A stretch of 6,953 nucleotides of DNA from Actinomycetes bacterium. GTDB lineage: Bacteria; Actinomycetota; Acidimicrobiia; Acidimicrobiales; RAAP-2. The stretch is from NCBI GenBank assembly GCA_021799915.1, contig JAJYZN010000147.1:1-6953 (forward strand). Direction: 5' to 3'. Below the pieces are notes generated by a model. That model did no database searches and was not told the DNA's origin. It was given only the letters and a program-made list of their open reading frames with translations. The position numbers were made by a program, and so were the translations under genes. This document shows, piece by piece, positions 1-6,484 of this stretch; position 1 is the first letter of the stretch, and each line of letters starts with the position of its first letter.

Positions 1-1758
1 GTGCGCGCCGCCTTTGGCGCGGGCGTGAGCGCGGTCGACATCCTCTCTCGCTCGACCGGTCTTGGCCCCCTGCGCTCGTTGGATCGAGAGGAGCGCGAGC
101 GTGTGCTTGTTCGACTTGCTGGACTCCCCGGAGGGGAAGACGTTCGCGACGCGCTGAAACTTCCGGTACTCCTGGCTTGGGGTGCCGATGCGGCGCAACG
201 CGAAAGAAGCGTTGAAACGGTTCGGTTCCGAGAACGACCTGCCCCGGTTCGACCGGATGCCGACCTCAGAGTGCTCCAGTCAAACGAATGGCCATCCCGC
301 AGCGTTGCCGACGCGGTGGTGGTGGGCTCGGGTGCTGGAGGTGCGATGGCCGCCCGGGTCCTTGCCGCCGCCGGCATGGACGTGATCGTGCTCGAGGAGG
401 GACGGCGCTTCGGCGTCGACGAATTTCGTGATCGTCCGTCCCTCGATCGGTTTACTGAGCTCTACCGTGACGCCGGGACGACCATGGCTCTCGGGCGGCC
501 ACCGGTCGTGCTTCCCATCGGGCGCGGGGTCGGAGGAACCACTTTGGTCAATTCCGGCACCTGCTACCGGACGCCGCTATCGGTGCTCCTCCACTGGCGG
601 GACGATCACGGCTTGGCACTTGCCGACCCCGATGCGTTTGCTTCTTACCTGGACGATGTCGAGACACTCCTCAAGGTTGGGCCGGTCGCTCGCCAAGTGA
701 TGGGCAACAACGGGCTCCTGGCCCTGCGCGGCGCAGAGCGCCTGGGCTGGTCTGCCTCTCCTCTCGTGAGGAACGCGCCCGGATGCATCGGAAGCTGCGA
801 ATGCGCTGTGGGGTGCCCTCAGAACGCGAAGTACGGCGTGCACCTCAACGCGCTGCCCGAGGCGTGTGGATTCGGAGCGCAGATCGTGAGCGAGGGTCGG
901 GTGGAGGTGATCCTCCATGAGCACCGCCGGTCGCCGCTCGGCGCCCGTCACACGGCTTGCGGAGTGCGAGTACGCCGGCCCGACGGAAGCACCTTTGAGA
1001 TTTTGGCACCAGTCGTCGTCGTGGCTGCCGGAACGACCGAGACCCCAGCCCTGCTACGTCGAAGCGGTCTCGGGAGCCATCCCGAAATGGGACATCACCT
1101 GGCCATCCACCCTGCAGTGAGCGCAGCAGGCTGGTTCGAGGAGCCAGTCGACTCGACCCAAGGGGTGCTCCAGAGTGTGGGCATGGACCAATTCCACACA
1201 TCCGACGACATCCTGGTCGAGGCCACCGCGACGCCCCCGGGTATGGGATCGATGGTCCTCCCTGGCGCCGGTCGAGAATTGCGACGCCAACTCGAGCAGT
1301 CTCGGCATTTGGCCACTCTCGGGGCAATGATCGGCGACCGTCCGTCAGGGTGGGTGACGGGCCGACGCCACTCGGTCATCCGATACGCACTGGACAGGGG
1401 GGACGGAGCGCGGCTGGTCAAGGCCATCGGGGTCATGGGGAAGTTGCTTTTTGCCAGCGGGGCGACTGCGGTGGTCACGGGCATTCGCGGACACGACACG
1501 GTCACGAGCACCGAAGCACTTGAAGAAGCGATAGCAAATGCCCGCCCCGAGAAACTGCATCTGGCAGCGTTCCACCCCACTGGCACCGCACGAATGGGCG
1601 GCGACCCTGAGCAACACCCCGTGGATGCCCGAGGTCGACTCCGCGGGGTGGACGGCCTGTGGGTGGCCGACGGATCGGTCGTGCCTTCGTGTCCCCGGGT
1701 GAACCCCCAAGTGACCATCATGGCCCTCGCTTCAGCTGTCGCGCACGGGATTGAGTGA
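1..1758 (+). CDS. GMC-family FAD-dependent oxidoreductase (long-chain-alcohol/cholesterol oxidase-like), probably 5'-partial
   Basis: Flavoprotein that probably oxidises an alcohol group, perhaps of a lipid or sterol; the substrate is not readable. The readable 585 residues contain the FAD-binding Rossmann motif GSGAGG (109-114) with the ribose-binding acidic residue in VLEEGRR (130-136), the GMC motif GRGVGGTTLVNSG (174-186), a Cys-rich segment with C262, C266, C268 and C272 followed by NAK, and a C-terminal FHPTGTARMGGDP block. His525 in that block and Asn568 in RVNPQ match the catalytic His/Asn pair of GMC enzymes. The Cys cluster before a G/N-x-K motif is typical of the long-chain-alcohol-oxidase branch. 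The frame is open from base 1 with a GTG there, but relatives carry a longer helical N-terminal region, so the true start is probably upstream of the window. It converges with the marR-like gene, and no operon partner is visible. Family call is firm, substrate unknown. Confidence 0.9.
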   Translation: MRAAFGAGVSAVDILSRSTGLGPLRSLDREERERVLVRLAGLPGGEDVRDALKLPVLLAWGADAAQRERSVETVRFRERPAPVRPDADLRVLQSNEWPSRSVADAVVVGSGAGGAMAARVLAAAGMDVIVLEEGRRFGVDEFRDRPSLDRFTELYRDAGTTMALGRPPVVLPIGRGVGGTTLVNSGTCYRTPLSVLLHWRDDHGLALADPDAFASYLDDVETLLKVGPVARQVMGNNGLLALRGAERLGWSASPLVRNAPGCIGSCECAVGCPQNAKYGVHLNALPEACGFGAQIVSEGRVEVILHEHRRSPLGARHTACGVRVRRPDGSTFEILAPVVVVAAGTTETPALLRRSGLGSHPEMGHHLAIHPAVSAAGWFEEPVDSTQGVLQSVGMDQFHTSDDILVEATATPPGMGSMVLPGAGRELRRQLEQSRHLATLGAMIGDRPSGWVTGRRHSVIRYALDRGDGARLVKAIGVMGKLLFASGATAVVTGIRGHDTVTSTEALEEAIANARPEKLHLAAFHPTGTARMGGDPEQHPVDARGRLRGVDGLWVADGSVVPSCPRVNPQVTIMALASAVAHGIE

Positions 1759-1782
1759 GGCAAGTACGAGGTGCGCGTCCCG

Positions 1783-1854
1783 AGCGCGTCCAGCGCGTCC
1801 AGCGCGTCGAGCGCATCGAGCGGTTCCAGCGCGTCGCGCGCATCGAGCGGGCCG
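1783..1854. repeat. Degenerate 9-bp tandem repeat (consensus AGCGCGTCS), about 8 units
   Basis: Eight consecutive 9-base units can be aligned: two AGCGCGTCC, then AGCGCGTCG, AGCGCATCG, AGCGGTTCC, AGCGCGTCG, CGCGCATCG and AGCGGGCCG. The array starts about 25 bases after the oxidase stop, in the gap between two convergent genes. Because the unit is a multiple of three, it creates periodic Ala-Ser-Ser peptides on one strand and Asp-Ala-Leu peptides on the other. Neither reading frame around it looks like a gene. It is probably a small non-coding minisatellite generated by replication slippage, and copy number may vary between strains. Confidence 0.7.
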
Positions 1855-1940
1855 TTCCATTGCAGGACGCGGCTCGACTTGAAGGTCTTTCTGGAGTGCT
1901 CGGCGACGATGCGACGACTGGCACTCTCTCGATCACCGAG

Positions 1941-1978
1941 GAGCTCCATCATCGACGAGCTGCACCCTCGAGGAGCTC
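1941..1978. terminator. Possible bidirectional terminator hairpin between convergent genes
   Basis: Arms GAGCTCC (1941-1947) and GGAGCTC (1972-1978) are perfectly complementary, and an inner TCGA (1952-1955) can pair with TCGA (1968-1971), giving a bulged 11-bp stem. It lies between the oxidase and the marR-like gene and touches the last bases of the latter. There is no T-tract on either side, so intrinsic termination is only a possibility. Confidence 0.3.
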
Positions 1979-2585
1979 AATCGCCTTCGGTGTCCTCGAC
2001 AGCACGGAAAAACCATTGGAGATAGTTGTGTAGTCGAGGCTGGTCATCCCCACCGAGCACTTCGAGTAGGCGGAACAGCCCTTCGAACGCCTCAGGGCCA
2101 ACCTGTTTCCGAAGGTCCTGCTCGATCCGACGGGAAGCAGATCTTTGGGCGGTGAGGTAATCCTGGCCGCGTGGAGTGAGGTTGACGACCTTTTCTCGGC
2201 CGTCACTCGGAGAGCTCCGAAGGGTCACATAGCCCCGGTCCCGGAGAGCCACCACGGCTTTGCCCGCACCTTGACGAGTGATGCCGAGCTCCCGACCGAT
2301 CTGGGAAGTCGTCACCTCCTCCAACTGGCTACACAGCCGGAGCACTCGTCCATCGGGAATTCTCCGGTCGGCGAAACCTGCGGCAGCCATCCGCTGGTCC
2401 AGGCGCCGCTGGTAGCCGACCCAGGCTCGTCGCAGTGCAGGTCCCAGCGCTGGCGGAGGACGCTGTGCTCGTTTTGTTCGACCGTTTCCGACATTTCCAT
2501 GCCCCTCGGACGACGATCCAGAAGCGGGTTCACTGCACGCACTCATGATGATATGTTGACAACCATGGTTGTCATTATAGGCCAT
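1977..2585 (-). CDS. MarR-family winged-helix transcriptional regulator
   Basis: DNA-binding regulator, expected to act as a cytoplasmic dimer that usually represses and releases DNA on binding a ligand. In the 202-residue reading, the winged helix-turn-helix spans about 75-140. The recognition helix lies in TSQIGRELGITRQGAGKAV (93-111), and the wing contains the family's conserved acidic/basic signature SDGREKVVNLTPRG (127-140). Helices at about 47-67 and 143-197 would form the dimer interface. The first 45 residues are Ser/Gly/Pro-rich and outside the domain. Two starts compete. The ATG at 2585 has AGGCGG six bases upstream on the minus strand. The ATG at 2546 (189 residues) lies downstream of a TATAAT box and an 18-bp palindrome that would otherwise encode the N-terminus. 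The gene is divergent from the lipoprotein/ABC operon, which makes that operon and the gene itself its likely targets (inference). Confidence 0.9.
   Translation of the reverse strand: MAYNDNHGCQHIIMSACSEPASGSSSEGHGNVGNGRTKRAQRPPPALGPALRRAWVGYQRRLDQRMAAAGFADRRIPDGRVLRLCSQLEEVTTSQIGRELGITRQGAGKAVVALRDRGYVTLRSSPSDGREKVVNLTPRGQDYLTAQRSASRRIEQDLRKQVGPEAFEGLFRLLEVLGGDDQPRLHNYLQWFFRAVEDTEGD
2557..2574. promoter_or_regulatory. Perfect 18-bp palindrome, likely MarR operator
   Basis: TGACAACCATGGTTGTCA is identical to its reverse complement over all 18 bases, a size and symmetry typical of MarR dimer operators. It lies at the 5' end of the marR-like gene and borders a TATAAT box on the gene's strand, so bound protein would block its transcription. 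A 9-base direct repeat, CATGATGAT, flanks it at 2544-2552 and 2583-2591. Binding by this regulator is inferred from position and symmetry. Confidence 0.65.
2574..2579 (-). promoter_or_regulatory. Candidate -10 box (TATAAT) for the marR-like gene
   Basis: On the minus strand the sequence reads TATAAT, a consensus -10 hexamer, immediately before and sharing one base with the palindromic operator. No good -35 lies at 17-18 bases; a TTGACG at 2605-2610 is about 25 bases away. If used, transcription would start near 2567, downstream of the ATG at 2585, which would force use of the ATG at 2546. Confidence 0.4.
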
Positions 2586-2935
2586 GATGATCCGCCTGGT
2601 GGCACGTCAATGCACGCCGCCGCCGCCGTCAGCGGCCGTTTCGCACATCGCCACCGACGTCGGCAGTCCAAACCCTGCGGCCCTGGGGAACGTGATCGTT
2701 TCGGTCGCTGCCCCGTGAACACCACAACTTCTCCCGAGCCAACGGCAGGGCCCAGGTCGCGTCGCCAAACGCGCAGACTCTGCATCCCGACGCGCCCGAC
2801 GGGTTCGGTTCGGGAGTTTTGGTCCGAGCCAGACCTTGGAATCGGCTTGCGTAGTGATATCGACAACTCGGTGCGTAGTCTCATCGCCAAGGTGCCAGCA
2901 ACGAAGGGGTCGTCACCCTCGATCCCAACGCACCG
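2586..2935. other. 350-bp intergenic region between divergent regulator and ABC operon, no convincing gene
   Basis: Long open frames cross this stretch on both strands, but their translations are Arg/Pro/Ser-rich, have no recognisable domain, and continue as shadows into neighbouring genes. What can be seen is an 8-base direct repeat, TGCGTAGT, at 2848-2855 and 2872-2879 (24 bases apart) with GACAAC between the copies. GACAAC is the same hexamer as in the operator half-site. A promoter for the lipoprotein operon should lie here, but no clear -35/-10 pair stands out. A degraded gene cannot be excluded. Confidence 0.4.
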
Positions 2936-4204
2936 ATGATTCGCACGCCCAGAACCGAGCATGCTCGCGCCACCCGGGTCCCGGCATGCCACTGCGCGGG
3001 CCGGCCCTTCGCACTGGGCTCGATGGCCTTCGTGGTGGGTGCCCTGCTCTTGGCCGCATGCGGTAGCACCAGTAGGACCATTCCGTCGCACGGTATGACG
3101 GCGTCGGGATCCACCGTTTACCGATGGGGAGTCGTCGGCGACAAGGGCCCCATCTCGCAACTCCAGCTCGACCGTCCAAGTGCGATTGCCGGTCTCAGTG
3201 GGAAGGTCATCCAGGTCGCCACCTCGAACTCCGACGGTTACGCCCTCACGTCTTCCGGCACCGTCTACGGCTGGGGCGTCAACAGCGACGGAGAGTTGGG
3301 GGATGGACATTCGACGCCCTACGAGACCACGGCCGTGAAGGTCGAATTCCCGACCGGTGTGACGATCAGAGCGCTGGCGAACCCAATGCCTTTCGATGCT
3401 GGCCTCGCCATCGATTCCACGGGCCACGCATGGGGTTGGGGCCTCAACGGCGCCAACGACCTCTGCCTGTCTGGACTCGTCGTCGCGCGCCCCCGGCGGC
3501 TGCCTTTCGGCGACGTGACGCTGGCGACCGGCGCCCGAACCCACTCCCTCTTCGACTCCAAGGGCACCCTCTTCGCATGCGGGAGCGGCGACGCCGGCGA
3601 GCTGGGCAACGGATCGACGTCAACCGCGAGCACCCCGACGCCCGTGGTGGGACTTCCGGGTGGAGTGAAGATCACCTCGCTCACGTCGTCATGGGAGGGA
3701 TCGGGCGCGCTGCTGGCCGACGGCGACTACTACGACTGGGGATACAACAAGGCGGGCCAGCTGGGGGACGACTCAACGGCCGACAGCGCCATACCCGTCA
3801 AAGTTGATCTCCCTTACCCTGTGAGGCAAGTTTTCCAGGGTGGGAGCGGGCCAACGAATGGACAGACGGTCGCAATCTTGCGGGACGGGGAGACCTGGGC
3901 ATGGGGGGCCAACAATCGGGGTCAGCTCGGCGTCGGTAGTCGGAAGAGCTCAGCCATCCCGGTGAGGGTCGATGTCCCGCATGACGTCACCTTCGTCAGT
4001 GTGAGCTCGGGTGGCTTCGCAAGCTACGGCATCGATCGTTCGGGACGACTGTGGGCCTGGGGAGCGAACACGAGTGGGCAACTTGCGACCGGCGCGGGCC
4101 GACAGGGCGCGAGCATCCCGGTGAACGTCGGCATACAACTCACCGAGGTGTCGTCGACGGCGCAGAACGTGGCAGGACTTCAGGAAAGCACACAGCGGTC
4201 GTGA
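2936..4204 (+). CDS. Secreted lipoprotein with seven RCC1-type beta-propeller motifs
   Basis: Predicted extracytoplasmic, membrane-anchored propeller protein of 422 residues. A hydrophobic stretch, AFVVGALLLA (31-40), ends in the lipobox LLAAC with Cys42 as the lipidated residue. After it come seven RCC1/RLD-like motifs of the form G-x-x-Y/W-x-W-G-x-N-x-x-G-x-L-G, at about 60-66, 110-123, 164-176, 211-224, 264-278, 320-333 and 372-386. That is the number expected for one closed seven-bladed propeller. Blades 1, 3 and 4 are the most degenerate; blade 4 has Cys in place of the Trp. Such domains serve as protein- or ligand-binding platforms, and the partner is unknown. The ATG at 2936 is the only usable start upstream: the ATG at 3023 would leave a signal peptide without basic residues, and a stop lies in frame at 2876. 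No clear ribosome site precedes 2936. The stop overlaps the next gene's ATG (TGATG), implying translational coupling to the ABC ATPase. Confidence 0.85.
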   Translation: MIRTPRTEHARATRVPACHCAGRPFALGSMAFVVGALLLAACGSTSRTIPSHGMTASGSTVYRWGVVGDKGPISQLQLDRPSAIAGLSGKVIQVATSNSDGYALTSSGTVYGWGVNSDGELGDGHSTPYETTAVKVEFPTGVTIRALANPMPFDAGLAIDSTGHAWGWGLNGANDLCLSGLVVARPRRLPFGDVTLATGARTHSLFDSKGTLFACGSGDAGELGNGSTSTASTPTPVVGLPGGVKITSLTSSWEGSGALLADGDYYDWGYNKAGQLGDDSTADSAIPVKVDLPYPVRQVFQGGSGPTNGQTVAILRDGETWAWGANNRGQLGVGSRKSSAIPVRVDVPHDVTFVSVSSGGFASYGIDRSGRLWAWGANTSGQLATGAGRQGASIPVNVGIQLTEVSSTAQNVAGLQESTQRS

Positions 4205-5436
4205 TGGGCAGCCTCGTCGCGCTTGGGGGCTCACACCTCTTCGGAGGCCACCACGGTCACCACGGTCTACGCATTCTCATTCTTGTGCTCATTGTGGCGG
4301 TGGTCGTGGTCGGCGGCGTCATACTGCTTCGGCGAGTGCGGGCGCGTCGTCTTCCGGAAGCCCCCTCGCCCGTACCCACCGGCGTCTCTCCGGTCAGCAG
4401 CGAGAGCGTGCCCCAAGAGCCGAGCGTTCCCGAGGTAGCGGTGGCCGGCCCGGTCCGCATGCACACCCCGTTTTTCGGAGGAACGTCGAACTCCATTTGC
4501 GCGACGAAGCTGACGAAGCGCTTCGGTGACAAGGTTGCGGTCGATGGGCTGAGCTTCGACGTCAGACCCGGTAAAGTCACCGGCTTTCTCGGGCCGAACG
4601 GAGCCGGCAAGTCCACGACGATGCGCATGATCTTGGGCTTGGATCGTCCCGACTCTGGGTCCGTCACCGTCAACGGCCGTCTTTACAGGGGACTGGCCTG
4701 GCCACTGCGCGAAGTCGGAGCCCTCCTAGAAGCAAAGGCCATCCATCCTGGCCGGACCGCGTATGCCCATCTGTGGATGCTGGCCAAGACGAACCACATC
4801 CCGCGACGGCGAGTGGAGGAGGTGCTCGACCTGGTGGGCCTCTCGTCGGTGGCAGGGCAGCGCGCTGGCGAGTTCTCCCTGGGCATGGGTCAGCGTCTCG
4901 GCATTGCCGCCGCCCTGCTCGGCGATCCCGGGGTACTCATCTTCGACGAGCCAATCAACGGACTCGACACCGATGGCATCCGCTGGGTTCGCCAGCTTCT
5001 GCGGAGCCTGGCATCAGAGGGACGCTCCGTGTTGGTCTCCAGCCACTTGATGAGCGAGATGGCCCAGACTGCCGACGAGCTCGTGGTCATCGGCCGCGGA
5101 CGGCTCATCGCCGCGATGCCTGTGACCGAATTCACCTCTCGCTACTCGCGCAGCTACATCCGGGTTCGCTCTCCACAGCTCGATGAGCTGCGCGTTGCCC
5201 TGGAACAGGCGGGCGCGTCGATCTCCTACGAAGACGGGAGGAGATCCATCTCAGTGCGCAAGATGACCCCGGACGTCATCGGTGAGATCGCGTTCCGGCA
5301 TTCGATCATGCTCCACGAGCTGGCGCCTCAGGCGGCCTCCCTGGAGGAAGCATTCGTGGAGTCCACTGAAGCCGATGTCGAGTTCGGGGGTCACCGCGAG
5401 ACGACCGCGCCCGATGCATCGAGAGGAGGAGCATGA
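4204..5436 (+). CDS. ABC transporter ATPase (BcrA/DrrA/NatA-like) with N-terminal membrane anchor
   Basis: ATP-hydrolysing subunit of an ABC-2 type exporter, 410 residues from the ATG that overlaps the lipoprotein stop. The first ~95 residues are an extra module: a His-rich tail GGHHGHHG (14-21), one hydrophobic helix (about 24-42) followed by RRVRARR, and a Pro/Ser-rich linker (about 50-85). The positive-inside rule puts the tail outside and the ATPase in the cytoplasm. The ATPase domain starts near residue 97: Walker A GPNGAGKSTT (130-139), E176 in ALLEAK at the Q-loop position, signature FSLGMGQ (224-230), Walker B VLIFDE (244-249), D-loop NGLD (252-255) and H-loop His281. The C-terminal SLEEAF segment is normal for the family. 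All catalytic residues are present. AGGAAAG at 4182-4188 is a rather distant ribosome site, so coupling from the upstream gene is likely. An internal ATG at 4459 could yield a soluble form but has no clear ribosome site. Substrate not readable. Confidence 0.92.
   Translation: MGSLVALGGSHLFGGHHGHHGLRILILVLIVAVVVVGGVILLRRVRARRLPEAPSPVPTGVSPVSSESVPQEPSVPEVAVAGPVRMHTPFFGGTSNSICATKLTKRFGDKVAVDGLSFDVRPGKVTGFLGPNGAGKSTTMRMILGLDRPDSGSVTVNGRLYRGLAWPLREVGALLEAKAIHPGRTAYAHLWMLAKTNHIPRRRVEEVLDLVGLSSVAGQRAGEFSLGMGQRLGIAAALLGDPGVLIFDEPINGLDTDGIRWVRQLLRSLASEGRSVLVSSHLMSEMAQTADELVVIGRGRLIAAMPVTEFTSRYSRSYIRVRSPQLDELRVALEQAGASISYEDGRRSISVRKMTPDVIGEIAFRHSIMLHELAPQAASLEEAFVESTEADVEFGGHRETTAPDASRGGA
5421..5430 (+). 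promoter_or_regulatory. Strong Shine-Dalgarno for the ABC permease
   Basis: GAGAGGAGGA lies just before the permease ATG at 5433, inside the last codons of the ATPase gene. It is the best ribosome binding site in the window and fixes the permease start. Confidence 0.75.
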
Positions 5437-6263
5437 GCACGGAAATGCCCCCATCTGCCGCTTTGGAGGGGCCGCCCTCGGGCCACTATGGGCTGGGTGG
5501 CGTGCTTTCATCGGAGTGGATCAAGCTCAGCAGCGTCCGCTCCACGATCTGGACCCTCGTGATCACGGCCATTGCAGGCGTGGGCATCGGCGCTCTCGTC
5601 ACGTCAGCCCAAGCGGCCCGGTTTTCGACTCGCTCACCGGCCGCCCGGCTGGCCTTCGATCCCACCCGCTCCAGCCTTTCTGGATTGCTGTTCGCCCAGC
5701 TCGCGATCGGGGTCCTCGGAGTGCTCGTGATGAGTGCGGAGTACAGCACCGGCACCATCCGGGCCACGTTCGCCGCCGTGCCCCGTCGCCTGTTGGTCCT
5801 CGTGTCCAAGGTCGCTCTCTTTGCCGTGGTGGTCTTTGTCGTCGGCGAAGTCGTCTCCTTCGTCGCGTTCCTCCTGGGTCAGCACATCCTCTCGGGGAAG
5901 ACGCCAACCGCCTCACTGTCGGACCCGACCGTGCTGCGGGCCGTCGTGAGCGGAGGTCTCTATCTCACCGCGCTCGGGTTGCTGGCCCTTGGGCTCGCAA
6001 CCATCATCCGACATACCGCGGCAGCAATCAGTACGTTTGTCGGTTTGCTCTTCATCCTCCCGATCATCGCCGATGTCTTGCCGTCGTCATTCGCCAACGA
6101 TGTCGACAGGTTCTTACCGGCTGATATCGGAACGCGGATGTTGAGCGCCAATTACCACGGTGCGGATCCGTTTGGTCCGTGGCTGAGCTTCGCCTTCCTC
6201 GGCATCTACGCCGTCGTCATCCTGATCGCCGGTGGGGTGCTCTTGGTCCGTCGCGATGCATAG
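5433..6263 (+). CDS. ABC-2 type transporter permease
   Basis: Membrane subunit partnering the ATPase encoded just upstream, 276 residues. After a short cytoplasmic N-terminus comes the motif SSEWIKLSSVRSTIWTL (26-42), common in actinobacterial ABC-2 permeases, where it forms the amphipathic coupling region leading into TM1. Six hydrophobic segments are visible at about 39-57, 83-101, 121-149, 170-190, 197-215 and 249-272. SAEYSTGTIRATF (101-113), with a basic PRR after it, is the conserved cytoplasmic loop that contacts the ATPase. Length and topology are normal for a half-transporter, so a homodimer with two ATPases is expected. The start overlaps the ATPase stop (ATGA), which with the strong ribosome site indicates coupled synthesis. 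The cargo is unknown; relatives export peptides, antibiotics or lipids, and one protein alone does not discriminate. Confidence 0.92.
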   Translation: MSTEMPPSAALEGPPSGHYGLGGVLSSEWIKLSSVRSTIWTLVITAIAGVGIGALVTSAQAARFSTRSPAARLAFDPTRSSLSGLLFAQLAIGVLGVLVMSAEYSTGTIRATFAAVPRRLLVLVSKVALFAVVVFVVGEVVSFVAFLLGQHILSGKTPTASLSDPTVLRAVVSGGLYLTALGLLALGLATIIRHTAAAISTFVGLLFILPIIADVLPSSFANDVDRFLPADIGTRMLSANYHGADPFGPWLSFAFLGIYAVVILIAGGVLLVRRDA

Positions 6264-6269
6264 GGTCAA

Positions 6270-6285
6270 CCTCGAAGGATCGAGG
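6270..6285 (+). terminator. Candidate terminator hairpin after the ABC operon
   Basis: CCTCGA-AGGA-TCGAGG forms a perfect 6-bp stem with a 4-base loop, beginning seven bases after the permease stop. It is followed by GCTCTAT and lacks a real T-tract, so termination is plausible but not certain. The rest of the gap up to 6484 shows no gene. Confidence 0.4.
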
Positions 6286-6471
6286 GCTCTATCGGCACGC
6301 GGTCCGCACCGGCGATTGCCCAGAGCGTTGCGAACTTTCTCTGATCCGCGAATTGCTGGGCGCTGTACTCCGAGGTGCTCCTGTCGTCGGGGGCCGCAGG
6401 TGCTCCTCGGGTATCCGCGACACGCAGTGACCGCCCCTGCCTCTTTCGAGCGCGTCAACCAATCCGGGTTC

Positions 6472-6477
6472 TACAAC
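6472..6477 (+). promoter_or_regulatory. Possible -10 box for a leaderless antitoxin transcript
   Basis: TACAAC ends seven bases before the antitoxin ATG, and no Shine-Dalgarno is present there. This spacing is what a leaderless transcript starting at the A of the ATG would need, a common arrangement in actinobacteria. No -35 is clear. Short arms CGTAC (6480-6484) and GTACG (6497-6501) straddle the start and could be part of an autoregulatory site. Confidence 0.25.
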
Positions 6478-6484
6478 GTCGTAC

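Noticed and set aside
1095..1952. 285-residue open frame on the minus strand with repeated Asp-Ala-Leu units
   Set aside because: It lies mostly antisense to the GMC oxidase, whose catalytic motifs are intact, and the Asp-Ala-Leu periodicity merely reads the 9-bp DNA repeat.
1771..2025. 84-residue plus-strand frame rich in Ala-Ser-Ser
   Set aside because: The bias comes from the tandem repeat. There is no ribosome site, no recognisable domain, and its 3' end overlaps the marR-like gene in antisense.
2556..2561. TTGACA on the plus strand as a -35 box for the lipoprotein operon
   Set aside because: No acceptable -10 lies 16-19 bases downstream, and the hexamer is accounted for by the palindrome.
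2145..2939. 264-residue plus-strand frame
   Set aside because: Its first half is antisense to the MarR winged-helix region, and the second half is Arg/Pro/Ser-rich with no domain or start signal.
2543..3544. 333-residue minus-strand frame
   Set aside because: It is antisense to the lipoprotein signal peptide and first propeller blades, which are well supported. Its translation shows no known fold.
4051..4203. Upstream extension of the ATPase frame to an ATG at 4051
   Set aside because: This part overlaps the last propeller motif of the lipoprotein in another frame, and the TGATG overlap at 4202-4206 gives a natural start.
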